A model generated the notes under the pieces. That model was not told the origin of the DNA and made no database searches. It saw nothing but the letters and a program-made list of their open reading frames with translations. From Bacillus spizizenii TU-B-10 (lineage in GTDB: Bacteria; Bacillota; Bacilli; Bacillales; Bacillaceae), in NCBI RefSeq assembly GCF_000227465.1, contig NC_016047.1, positions 1,131,001 to 1,195,000 on the forward strand: DNA of 64,000 nucleotides, read 5' to 3'. A program made the translations under genes and the position numbers. The stretch's first letter is position 1. Each line of letters starts with the position of its first letter. This document shows positions 9,953 through 17,637 of the stretch, piece after piece.

Positions 9953-9981
9953 TACACGCATAAGAAAGGTTTAAAGTTGCA
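9953..9981 (-). promoter_or_regulatory. SigM-type autoregulatory promoter of sigM
   Basis: Read on the minus strand, TGCAAC (9981-9976) and CGTGTA (9958-9953) are separated by 17 nt. The core fits the extracytoplasmic-function consensus (AAC ... CGTGTA) and lies just upstream of sigM. Confidence 0.8.
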
Positions 9982-10070
9982 CATTACGTGCAAACGGCTT
10001 TTTTATACCTAATCAAACACCATTCCTATATAGTAACCAAAAATGGCCGCGAAAGATAGTACCGAGAAAT

Positions 10071-10096
10071 GTTTAACATTTTTGCCAGAGGGGAAA
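10071..10096 (+). promoter_or_regulatory. SigB-type promoter of yhdN
   Basis: GTTTAA (10071-10076), a 14-nt spacer and GGGAAA (10091-10096) match the SigB consensus GTTTAA / GGGTAT almost fully. The yhdN start is 30 nt downstream. Confidence 0.8.
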
Positions 10097-10125
10097 AGAT
10101 AGTGAAAAAGTGAAGGAGTGGCATA

Positions 10126-11121
10126 ATGGAATATACCAGTATTGCAGATACAGGAATCAAAGCCTCCAGAATCGGCCTCGGTACATGGGCGATTGGCGGA
10201 ACGATGTGGGGAGGCACTGACGAAAAAACATCCATCAAAACAATCCGCGCCGCTCTTGATCAGGGGATTACACTGATTGACACCGCGCCGGCTTATGGCT
10301 TCGGGCAGTCCGAGGAAATCGTCGGCAAGGCGATCAAGGAGCACGGCAAAAGAGATCAGGTGATTCTCGCAACGAAAACGGCTCTGGACTGGAAGAACAA
10401 CCAGCTGTTCCGTCACGCGAACAGAGCGAGAATCATAGAGGAAGTCGAGGCTTCTTTGAAGCGGCTTCAAACGGATTATATTGATCTTTATCAGGTGCAT
10501 TGGCCTGATCCGCTTGTGCCAATTGAAGAAACGGCAGAAGTAATGAAGGAATTATATGATGCGGGGAAAATCCGGGCGATTGGCGTCAGTAATTTTTCAG
10601 TTGAGCAAATGGATACATTTCGCGCCGCTGCACCGCTTCATACGGTACAGCCTCCATATAATCTGTTTGAAAGAGAAATCGAAGAGAATGTTCTTCCGTA
10701 TGCAAAAGACAAACAGATCACAACGTTATTATACGGCAGTTTATGCAGAGGGCTGTTAACAGGAAAAATGACCGAAGAGTATCCATTTGAGGGCGACGAT
10801 CTGCGAAATCACGATCCGAAATTCCAGAAGCCCCGCTTTAAAGAGTATCTTTCCGCTGTCAAACAATTGGATGAGCTGGCGAAGACACGTTATGGAAAAT
10901 CAGTGATTCACTTGGCCGTCAGATGGATCTTAGATCAGCCGGGAGCGGATATTGCTCTTTGGGGAGCAAGAAAGCCTGAGCAGGTTGAGGCGGTATCAGA
11001 GATTACAGATTGGACGCTGAGCAGTGAAGATTATAACAACATCAATGCCATATTAGAAAATACGATATCAGACCCGGTCGGGCCGGAGTTTATGGCACCG
11101 CCGACCAGGGAGGAAATATAA
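10126..11121 (+). CDS. yhdN: YhdN, NADPH-dependent aldo-keto reductase
   Basis: A 331-residue aldo-keto reductase of the AKR11 type. The catalytic tetrad is visible: Asp and Tyr in DTAPAYGFGQSEE, Lys in ATKTAL and His in QVHWPDP. It reduces small aldehydes and is a general-stress protein in B. subtilis, in keeping with the SigB promoter 30 nt upstream. The ATG at 10126 follows GAAGGAGTG. It is monocistronic with its own terminator. Confidence 0.94.
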   Translation: MEYTSIADTGIKASRIGLGTWAIGGTMWGGTDEKTSIKTIRAALDQGITLIDTAPAYGFGQSEEIVGKAIKEHGKRDQVILATKTALDWKNNQLFRHANRARIIEEVEASLKRLQTDYIDLYQVHWPDPLVPIEETAEVMKELYDAGKIRAIGVSNFSVEQMDTFRAAAPLHTVQPPYNLFEREIEENVLPYAKDKQITTLLYGSLCRGLLTGKMTEEYPFEGDDLRNHDPKFQKPRFKEYLSAVKQLDELAKTRYGKSVIHLAVRWILDQPGADIALWGARKPEQVEAVSEITDWTLSSEDYNNINAILENTISDPVGPEFMAPPTREEI

Positions 11122-11122
11122 C

Positions 11123-11153
11123 AAAAGCTGAGGGTGAATCCTCAGCTTTTTAG
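11123..11153 (+). terminator. Terminator after yhdN
   Basis: AAAGCTGAGG and CCTCAGCTTT form the stem, followed by T residues. Confidence 0.85.
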
Positions 11154-11255
11154 CGTTTTAACCGGAGAAATCATAAAAATTAGTACCAGGTAATAAAAAA
11201 TGTTGTTATAATAAGTAACAGTAAGAATCATTGATTACGACAAAGGAAGTGCGAT

Positions 11256-11855
11256 ATGTATAAGTTTTGTGCAAATGCTTTAAAAGTTATTCTTTCTCTT
11301 CGCGGAGGAGTGAAGGTGTATAACAAAGAAAACCTTCCGGCCGATTCAGGTTTTGTCATCGCGTGTACACACTCCGGCTGGGTTGATGTGATCACACTCG
11401 GAGTCGGGATTCTTCCTTATCAAATACACTACATGGCGAAAAAAGAGCTTTTTCAAAATAAATGGATCGGTTCGTTTCTGCAGAAAATTCATGCCTTTCC
11501 GGTAGATCGGGAAAATCCCGGGCCAAGCAGTATTAAAACACCGATTAAGTTGCTGAAAGAAGGAGAGATCGTCGGTATCTTCCCAAGCGGAACAAGAACC
11601 TCTGAGGACGTGCCTTTGAAAAGAGGTGCGGTGACGATTGCGCAAATGGGGAAAGCGCCGCTCGTTCCCGCTGCTTATAAAGGGCCCTCAAGCGGAAAGG
11701 AATTGTTCAAAAAAGGAAAAATGAAGCTTATTATCGGTGAGCCTCTTCAGCAGGCTGATTTTGCCCACCTGCCGTCAAAGGAAAGACTTGCAGCTATGAC
11801 AGAGGCTTTGAATAACAGTATTAAAGAACTTGAAAAGAAGCTTGAGCAGTTATAA
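11256..11855 (+). CDS. plsC: PlsC, 1-acyl-sn-glycerol-3-phosphate acyltransferase
   Basis: A 199-residue acyltransferase that makes phosphatidic acid by acylating lysophosphatidic acid at position 2. The HX4D motif is HSGWVD and the second signature is FPSGTRT. The protein is membrane-associated. The ATG at 11256 follows AAAGGAAGTG. It is an essential phospholipid gene and is transcribed alone; about 100 bp separate it from the next, apparently accessory, gene. Confidence 0.93.
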   Translation: MYKFCANALKVILSLRGGVKVYNKENLPADSGFVIACTHSGWVDVITLGVGILPYQIHYMAKKELFQNKWIGSFLQKIHAFPVDRENPGPSSIKTPIKLLKEGEIVGIFPSGTRTSEDVPLKRGAVTIAQMGKAPLVPAAYKGPSSGKELFKKGKMKLIIGEPLQQADFAHLPSKERLAAMTEALNNSIKELEKKLEQL

Positions 11856-11956
11856 ACCATCAGTACTTCTACTCACTAATTTCCCGATTGTTTATAAGTT
11901 CCTCGGCAATTAGCTATACTAATTGAGGAATTGACTATTGGGAAAGGTTACGGAAA

Positions 11957-13084
11957 ATGAAAAAAATCATCGTAGTCGGAGCTGGAATTCTGGGAGCGTC
12001 AACTGCATATCAGTTAGCCAAAATGGGGGCTGAGGTTCTTGTTATAGATCGGAAAGATAAGGGACAGGCCACCCATGCGGCGAAAGGCATTATTTGTCCG
12101 TGGCTGTCACCCAGGCAAAATCAGGCGTGGTACAGAATGGCAAAGGCAGGAGCACACTTTTACCCCAGCTTCATAGAGGAGCTTAGAAAAGAAGGCGAGA
12201 AAGAAACGGGTTATGCTCCTGTTGGTGCTCTTAGTATCCATCACGAGAAAGAAAAGGTAGAGAAAATTGAAAAACGGGTGCAGGAACGCAAACAAGATGC
12301 CCCGGAAATCGGTGAGATTTCCTTTCTATCTGAAATGAAAACCGCTGGCATGTTTCCGCTGCTGGCTAAACGGTACCATTCCATTCATATAAGCGGAGCT
12401 GCCCGAGTGGATGGCGAAGTGCTGAGAGATGCATTAGTGCGTTCAGCTCAAAGAATGGGCGCCGTTTTTTTAACAGGCGATGCCAAACTTCAATATCATG
12501 CGAAACGAGTGACAGGAGTAACCGTGAGTGATGAACGTTATGCTGCTGATGAGGTGATTGTTTGTGCAGGTGTATGGGCAGAGCAATTGCTGGAACCTTT
12601 GGGCATTCGCTTCAAAGTAAGCGTGCAAAAAGCGCAAATCGTATATGTGCAGGTTCCGGCCGCAAATGATATGGACAGCTGGCCGGCTGTGATGCCGCCT
12701 TCTAAGGAATATCTGTTAGCTTATGCTGACAAGAGAATAGCCATCGGAGCAACTCGTGAAGATGACATAGAAGGACATGATGTACGGATAACGGCCGGCG
12801 GGCTGCAGGAATTGTTGAACAAAGGTTTAGAAATGGCTCCTGGTTTAGCAAATAGCACCTTTCAAGAAGCAAGAGTCGGTTTACGCCCCTTTACACCAGG
12901 TGATGTGCCGGTGATCGGACCCCTTCCCGGCTGGGATGGGATCATAGCAGCAAATGGCCTTGGATCGTCAGGTTTGACAATGGGGCCCTATATGGGGCTG
13001 CAGCTGGCAAAGCTGGCTCTCAAAATGGATGTAGACATCAATTTAGAAGATTATGATATAAAAAAAGCAGCAGACGTTCATTGA
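11957..13084 (+). CDS. FAD-dependent D-amino-acid dehydrogenase/oxidase-like protein (DadA/YurR-like)
   Basis: This 375-residue protein begins with a dinucleotide-binding GAGILGASTAYQLA and ends with the DAO-fold segment RPFTPGDVPVIGP and a Gly-rich FAD contact (ANGLGSSGLTMGP). It belongs to the DAO family and most resembles YurR-type proteins, which oxidise amino or imino acids; the substrate cannot be told from sequence. The ATG follows GGAAAGGTTACGGAAA. I do not recall it between plsC and yhdP in strain 168, so it is probably strain-variable. It converges on the following SDR gene with a shared terminator. Confidence 0.8.
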   Translation: MKKIIVVGAGILGASTAYQLAKMGAEVLVIDRKDKGQATHAAKGIICPWLSPRQNQAWYRMAKAGAHFYPSFIEELRKEGEKETGYAPVGALSIHHEKEKVEKIEKRVQERKQDAPEIGEISFLSEMKTAGMFPLLAKRYHSIHISGAARVDGEVLRDALVRSAQRMGAVFLTGDAKLQYHAKRVTGVTVSDERYAADEVIVCAGVWAEQLLEPLGIRFKVSVQKAQIVYVQVPAANDMDSWPAVMPPSKEYLLAYADKRIAIGATREDDIEGHDVRITAGGLQELLNKGLEMAPGLANSTFQEARVGLRPFTPGDVPVIGPLPGWDGIIAANGLGSSGLTMGPYMGLQLAKLALKMDVDINLEDYDIKKAADVH

Positions 13085-13104
13085 ACATCTGCTGCTTTTT
13101 GTTT
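13060..13104. terminator. Bidirectional terminator between the DadA-like and SDR genes
   Basis: AAAAAGCAGCAGA pairs with TCTGCTGCTTTTT around a short loop. The hairpin overlaps the last codons of the oxidase gene and serves both convergent genes. Confidence 0.88.
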
Positions 13105-14004
13105 TTATATTTTGGATAATGAAAGCTGATCCTCTGGCAGTGCTTTGAGTGAGCCGTCATTGTTTAATACAGAACGCCATGTATAACGCGGTTCATAACC
13201 AAGGATCTTTTTCGCTTTATCGATTGCCATCAGCGTTTCATATCCTTTTATATCTCTTTTTAAAGAGACATCCGGGAAAAACCGCTTAACTAAGTCTTCA
13301 CTCGGTTCTTTCATGATGGTGTCCGGCGCAGTAATATGGAAGACATCGTTCCCGAGATTATTTTTTTCGACTGCAAGGAGGCAAGCGTGTGCTGCATCTC
13401 TTACATCGCAATACGCCCATGCATTTTTCTTTTGTATCTCTTTTTGCTGCTCGTTCCAGTGCATGCCAGGGATTTTTTCGTACTCATCAGGCTCATATAT
13501 ATTCGCAAAACGGAGAGTGACAATTTGTGTTTTGGTAAGCTTTGAATACATATCTGAGAGAATTTCAGTCAGCCGTTTTGCCATGGCATACGATGATTTT
13601 ACGATCGTCGGGTGCTCCTCGTCTACAGGAAGGTAGCTGAGCTCTTTCGGGACAAACGGATATCCCAGCACCGTTTCACTTGAGGCCCATACCAGCTTAG
13701 GGATTTTAAAATCTTTACAGGCTTCCAAGACATTAAAATTAACGAGCATATTATTTTCAAATATCGCCTGGGATGTATTCCTGACATCGGTCGGGATATT
13801 CCCGAGGTGGACCACAGCATCACAGCCCATAATAAGCTGGCATACCTGGCCATAATCCCGCAAATCTGCTTGAATAAATTTTTTCGATGCTGATTCTTCT
13901 CTTAATAATCGATCTGACGCTGTCACATCGTGGCCGGCCTCCAATATTGTTCTTACGGCCCACCGTCCTATTTTGCCTGCTGCCCCAGTTACCACTACTT
14001 TCAT
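13105..14004 (-). CDS. Extended SDR, NAD-dependent epimerase/dehydratase
   Basis: A 299-residue extended short-chain dehydrogenase. It has the N-terminal GAAGKIGRWAV nucleotide loop, an SSE segment and a catalytic YAMAK (YxxxK). The family acts on nucleotide sugars or related oxo/hydroxy compounds; no closer substrate can be assigned. The start at 14004 follows AAAAAGGAGTGAAAAC. It is convergent with the DadA-like gene and, with it, forms what looks like a two-gene insertion between plsC and yhdP. The 14005-14127 gap shows nothing else clear. Confidence 0.8.
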   Translation of the reverse strand: MKVVVTGAAGKIGRWAVRTILEAGHDVTASDRLLREESASKKFIQADLRDYGQVCQLIMGCDAVVHLGNIPTDVRNTSQAIFENNMLVNFNVLEACKDFKIPKLVWASSETVLGYPFVPKELSYLPVDEEHPTIVKSSYAMAKRLTEILSDMYSKLTKTQIVTLRFANIYEPDEYEKIPGMHWNEQQKEIQKKNAWAYCDVRDAAHACLLAVEKNNLGNDVFHITAPDTIMKEPSEDLVKRFFPDVSLKRDIKGYETLMAIDKAKKILGYEPRYTWRSVLNNDGSLKALPEDQLSLSKI

Positions 14005-14127
14005 GTTTTCACTCCTTTTTCTTGTTTTAAATGAGATCGAACCCCCTGATTAGACTTCCCGAGGATTAGCGTTTTATTAGCAACAGTTTTCATAGGAGCA
14101 GAATGGGGAGGCTAAAACAAAACATAA

Positions 14128-14163
14128 TAAAAAAGACACCTCAATAAAAGGTGTCTTTTCACA
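14128..14163 (-). terminator. Terminator after yhdP
   Basis: GACACCT (plus 14132-14140 region) pairs with AGGTGTC around a short A+T loop, with A/T runs on both sides. It lies directly after the yhdP stop in the minus direction. Confidence 0.8.
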
Positions 14164-15498
14164 TTATGCTTCTTTCGGTTCTCCAGCTTCGACCAGCTCT
14201 TCAGCCGCAAGCTTTTTAACTTCAATATAAGCGACGTGGTGACCGTCAATTTCGTTGATGATAAATTCGCAGCCTTCTTCAATGATAGAATCGCCTTTTT
14301 CAACATCGTATTTTTGGGTAAGGAACCAGCCGCCGATTGTATCGACTTCTTCGTTCTCTAAATGGATGCCGAGCAGGTCGTTTACTTGATCGATCAACAC
14401 TTTTCCGTCAAGAATATAATGGCCTTCGCCGATTTTGCGGATTTCGTTGATTTCATCAATATCAAATTCATCGCGGATTTCGCCGACGATTTCTTCGATA
14501 ATGTCTTCAACCGTCACGAGCCCGGCAGTCCCGCCGTATTCATCAGACAGGATGGCCATGTGGACCCTTTCTTTTTGCATTTTGACAAGCAGATCTTGGA
14601 TCGGCGCAGATTCAATGACATGAATGATCGGGTTGACGAATTGAGAAATGGTGGAATCAACAGATACCTCGCCGCTGATGCAGGCGGTCAGCACTTCTTT
14701 AATATTAATAACCCCGATAATGTTATCCTTATCGCCCTCTTCTACAGGGTAGCGGGTATATTTTTCAATCTGAATGATGTCCATCATTTCAGAAATCTTG
14801 ATATCATGCGGAAGGCTGACAATTTCGGTCCGCGGAATCATAATTTCTTTCGCGAGCCTGTCATCAAATTCAAAGATTTTATTCACATATTTAAACTCTG
14901 ACTGGTTAATTTCACCGCTTTTATAGCTTTCAGACAGAATGATTCGCAGCTCTTCTTCAGAGTGAGCGAGTTCGTTTTCTGAAACGGTCTCCAGGCCAAA
15001 TGCTTTTGTCAATAACCGTGCGGAATTGTTCAAAAGCCAAATGAACGGGAACATAATGCGGTAAAACCAAATCAACGGTTTCGCAAACAGCATAGACACT
15101 GCTTCCGCCTTTTGGATAGCGACTGTCTTAGGTGCAAGTTCTCCGACAACAACGTGCAGGAACGTGATAATGGCATACGCAAAAATAAACGATATGACAT
15201 GTGAAAGGGAACCTGGAACGTTCAATTGTACGAAAAGCGGGTGAAGCATCCTTTCAATCGTTGATTCACCTAAAACCCCTAATCCGATGGAAGTCAATGT
15301 AATTCCGAGCTGACACGCAGATAAATATTCATCAAGATGCGTGGTCACTTTTTTTGCGGCTATTGCTGCTTTATTTCCTTCCGCGATCAGCTGATCGATC
15401 CGTGAGCCTCTGATTCTGATAATGGCAAACTCAGATGCCACGAAAAATGCCGTCAGGGCGATTAAAACAGCAACTAAAATCAAATTCACTATGTCCAA
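14164..15498 (-). CDS. yhdP: YhdP (MpfA), CNNM/CorC-type Mg2+ efflux protein
   Basis: A 444-residue membrane protein: N-terminal DUF21 with about four spans (residues 1-180), a CBS pair (about 210-330; [12 protein letters not shown] marks its start) and a C-terminal CorC/HlyC domain. In B. subtilis YhdP (MpfA) is linked to Mg2+ efflux. The start is TTG at 15498. A consensus Shine-Dalgarno is not at the usual distance: AGGAGGTGT lies 35 nt upstream, and a perfect 11-bp hairpin fills the gap. cueR is immediately upstream in the same direction, so cotranscription is likely. Its paralogue is yhdT in this window. Confidence 0.9.
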   Translation of the reverse strand: MDIVNLILVAVLIALTAFFVASEFAIIRIRGSRIDQLIAEGNKAAIAAKKVTTHLDEYLSACQLGITLTSIGLGVLGESTIERMLHPLFVQLNVPGSLSHVISFIFAYAIITFLHVVVGELAPKTVAIQKAEAVSMLFAKPLIWFYRIMFPFIWLLNNSARLLTKAFGLETVSENELAHSEEELRIILSESYKSGEINQSEFKYVNKIFEFDDRLAKEIMIPRTEIVSLPHDIKISEMMDIIQIEKYTRYPVEEGDKDNIIGVINIKEVLTACISGEVSVDSTISQFVNPIIHVIESAPIQDLLVKMQKERVHMAILSDEYGGTAGLVTVEDIIEEIVGEIRDEFDIDEINEIRKIGEGHYILDGKVLIDQVNDLLGIHLENEEVDTIGGWFLTQKYDVEKGDSIIEEGCEFIINEIDGHHVAYIEVKKLAAEELVEAGEPKEA

Positions 15499-15542
15499 TT
15501 AGAACCTTCATTCTAGCAATGAGAATGAAGGTAACACCTCCT
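15499..15542 (-). promoter_or_regulatory. Shine-Dalgarno-hairpin element at the yhdP start
   Basis: On the minus strand AGGAGGTGT (15542-15534) is followed by ACCTTCATTCT (15532-15522), a 7-nt loop and AGAATGAAGGT (15514-15504), then the TTG start. A weaker GAAGG about 6 nt before TTG is buried in the 3' arm. The layout suggests either that the stem brings the distal Shine-Dalgarno near the start, or that it hides the proximal one. Confidence 0.65.
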
Positions 15543-15558
15543 GTTAGATAGAATGGTT

Positions 15559-15990
15559 TTAACTTAACAGCAGCATAAATGATTGGAACACGGCGAGCTT
15601 TTCGGGCGGGAGCTTGCTTTTCAGCTTGTCACGATCCTCGGGCTTCAGCCGTTCAAACCGATGCAAGATTCCGGAGATGTTTTGATTCATATGATCAATT
15701 TCTAATGCCAGATTTCCAATTTCATCATCAAGTTTAGCTGAAGAGGGAAACTGGTTCTCCAGTCGATCTTTAATATCGGACAGGGCCAATCGCTGCTTCT
15801 TACAATCTACAATAAATATAAGCCGTTTGAGTGCATTTTCGTCGTAGTAACGGTAATTTGAACAGGATCTGGCCGGCGTAAGCAGACCGATATTCGTATA
15901 ATAATCAACTGTTCGTTTCGTTACTCCGGCAAGTGCCGCTAGTTCACTGATGCGATAAGTCTCAGCCCCATCTATATCCCTCCCAACCAT
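15559..15990 (-). CDS. cueR: CueR (YhdQ), MerR-family regulator
   Basis: A MerR-type regulator, 143 residues from the ATG at 15990, with the helix-turn-helix YRISELAALAGVTKRTVDYY and a dimerisation coil behind it. It has been named CueR in B. subtilis for binding at copZA. However, no pair of cysteines is visible in the C-terminal metal loop where copper-sensing CueR proteins have them. The frame is open to 16089 (33 more residues), but no start in this stretch has a good Shine-Dalgarno, so the start is uncertain. Its stop lies 60 bp before yhdP, and it is divergent from yhdR. Confidence 0.75.
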   Translation of the reverse strand: MVGRDIDGAETYRISELAALAGVTKRTVDYYTNIGLLTPARSCSNYRYYDENALKRLIFIVDCKKQRLALSDIKDRLENQFPSSAKLDDEIGNLALEIDHMNQNISGILHRFERLKPEDRDKLKSKLPPEKLAVFQSFMLLLS

Positions 15991-16147
15991 CACGTTATAG
16001 TTATGAGAATAGTTTAATATATGAATGGTGTCTTGCACAAGTTTATTGTTTTTTTCCAGACGGGAACTGGAAGTTGTGGAATTCATCATCTGATTGAAGT
16101 AACATAGAAAGATAGAATTTTCAAACTTTTATATGAGGAAGGGACAG

Positions 16148-17329
16148 ATGATATTGGCTGGGTTATCCCGGGAAATTGAAGAAAACTTAAATAAAGGCTC
16201 ATGGATTCGCAAGCTGTTTGATGAAGGCGCAAGGCTGAAGAAAGAGTTCGGGGATGACCAGGTATTTGATTTTTCACTCGGCAACCCGATTGTTGAACCG
16301 CCTGAAGCTTTTAAAAGAGCGTTAATAGAGGAAGCTGAAAAAGGCCATCACGGATACATACAAAACCAAGGGCTTCCGGCAGCGAGAGAAAAAGTCGCGC
16401 AATTTCTGGCTTCCCGTTTTGAAGCAGAATTCTCGGCGGAACGCGTCGTCATGACGGTGGGCGCGGGTGGCGCATTAAATGTCGCGTTAAAAAGTATCGT
16501 AAACCCGGGAGAAGAGGTCATTATTCTCGCACCTTATTTTGCCGAGTATAAATTGTATATTGAGAACTACGGTGGAAAGGCTGTCAGCTGCCCGTTGACG
16601 TCCCGGTTCGAGATCGATATTGAAGCGGTAAGGCAATCGATCAATCCAAAGACGAAAGGGCTGATTCTCAATACACCTCATAACCCGACAGGTACCGTAC
16701 TCAGCCAGAAAAATATAGATGATTTAGGCGCTTTATTAAAAGAAATAGAAGAGAAGAGCGGCCAGACGATTTATGTGCTGTTTGATGAACCGTACAGTCA
16801 ATTAATCTATGATGAAGAGCTGGCAAATCCGTTTCAATCGTATCATCGTGTGATCTTGGCGAGCTCATTCAGTAAGGATCTTGGTATAGCCGGGGAGCGG
16901 CTCGGGTATATCGGTTTAGACAGCAAGATGCCGGATGCCGGCCTTTTGATCAACGCTTTTGTGTACTGTAATCGAACGCTTGGATTTGTGAATGCGCCTG
17001 TCATGATGCAGCGGGCTGTGGCAAGAATGGGTGATTTAAGAGTAGACGCAAGCGCTTATAAAGAGCGCAGGGATTTAATGGTCGGCATTTTAAAGGAAGC
17101 CGGTTTTGAATTTGAAATGCCAAAGGGTGGCTTCTTTGTTTTTCCGAAATCGCCAATTGAGGATGAAGTCGCATTTTGCGTGCATGCCGCCCAAAAATAC
17201 AAACTATTAATCGTGCCGAGCAGCGGTTTTGGAATGAAAGGGCACTTCCGTTTATCCTTCAGCGTGCCGACCGAGCAGATTAAAAACTCACGGGATATTT
17301 TCATATCCTTATATAGGGATTTTGCTTAG
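16148..17329 (+). CDS. yhdR: YhdR, class I/II PLP-dependent aminotransferase
   Basis: A 393-residue fold-type I aminotransferase related to aspartate aminotransferases. [16 protein letters not shown] and the PLP-lysine motif [13 protein letters not shown] are all present. The donor/acceptor pair is unknown. I chose the ATG at 16148 because GAGGAAGGGACAG precedes it; the ATG at 16133 would sit within that Shine-Dalgarno. It is divergent from cueR and ends at its own terminator. Confidence 0.87.
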   Translation: MILAGLSREIEENLNKGSWIRKLFDEGARLKKEFGDDQVFDFSLGNPIVEPPEAFKRALIEEAEKGHHGYIQNQGLPAAREKVAQFLASRFEAEFSAERVVMTVGAGGALNVALKSIVNPGEEVIILAPYFAEYKLYIENYGGKAVSCPLTSRFEIDIEAVRQSINPKTKGLILNTPHNPTGTVLSQKNIDDLGALLKEIEEKSGQTIYVLFDEPYSQLIYDEELANPFQSYHRVILASSFSKDLGIAGERLGYIGLDSKMPDAGLLINAFVYCNRTLGFVNAPVMMQRAVARMGDLRVDASAYKERRDLMVGILKEAGFEFEMPKGGFFVFPKSPIEDEVAFCVHAAQKYKLLIVPSSGFGMKGHFRLSFSVPTEQIKNSRDIFISLYRDFA

Positions 17330-17338
17330 GAAAGCAAA

Positions 17339-17376
17339 GAAAAAGAAAACGGCTTTAAATGCTGTTTTCTTTTTTA
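17339..17376 (+). terminator. Terminator after yhdR
   Basis: AAGAAAACGGC and GCTGTTTTCTT form a stem followed by T residues. Confidence 0.8.
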
Positions 17377-17479
17377 TTCACAAAACCCTTCCTCTTCCAA
17401 TCCAAACAGGCAATAGAATTGACAGGCTGTGCCTGACAAAAGTCTAAAAATTAAAAATCATTTTTGGAATGAGTTGTGT

Positions 17480-17485
17480 TACAAT
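17480..17485 (+). promoter_or_regulatory. Extended -10 promoter element of yhdT
   Basis: TGTTACAAT gives an extended -10 (TGnTACAAT) at 17477-17485; no convincing -35 is present. A transcript from here would carry a leader of about 145 nt before yhdT. An interrupted palindrome (TTG-n-CAGGC tgt GCCTG-n-CAA, 17419-17439) lies about 40 bp upstream and could be an operator. Confidence 0.5.
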
Positions 17486-17526
17486 AAAATATACAAATTA
17501 TAATCAAACTTTGACTTGGAGGTGGT

Positions 17527-17547
17527 ATGATGGGGCCCTCTGCTTAG
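17527..17547 (+). CDS. Six-codon upstream ORF (MMGPSA) in the yhdT leader
   Basis: ATG ATG GGG CCC TCT GCT TAG is preceded by GGAGGTGGT directly adjacent to the first ATG, a spacing better suited to the second ATG. The ORF lies 90 bp before yhdT in a leader with few other explanations. A Gly-Pro-containing short peptide could act as a ribosome-stalling leader, as proline-rich leaders do for some bacterial Mg2+ genes; this is inference only. Confidence 0.45.
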   Translation: MMGPSA

Positions 17548-17594
17548 GCTACAATACACCGCGTACCTCAATGTTAAGGAAAAATGATTATATC

Positions 17595-17637
17595 AGGAGG
17601 TGACTCCTTATCCTTTCCATGAGGGGGATAAGGTTAA
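17595..17637 (+). promoter_or_regulatory. Shine-Dalgarno-hairpin element at the yhdT start
   Basis: AGGAGGTGA (17595-17603) is followed by CCTTATCC (17606-17613), a 12-nt loop and GGATAAGG (17626-17633), then the ATG at 17638. The gap from the Shine-Dalgarno to the start is 34 nt, nearly the same as at yhdP. An ATG in the loop (17619) opens a 10-codon frame that overlaps the yhdT start. Confidence 0.65.

Noticed and set aside
11880..14160. Mobile element carrying the DadA-like and SDR genes
   Set aside because: No transposase, integrase, terminal inverted repeats, direct repeats or tRNA gene are visible at either side.
14362..14901. Plus-strand ORF (179 codons) opposite yhdP
   Set aside because: It is antisense to a well-conserved coding region, with repetitive Asp/Phe composition typical of a shadow frame.
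17520..17637. Mg2+-sensing M-box riboswitch upstream of yhdT
   Set aside because: The conserved M-box core sequences are not present; the leader is too short for that class.
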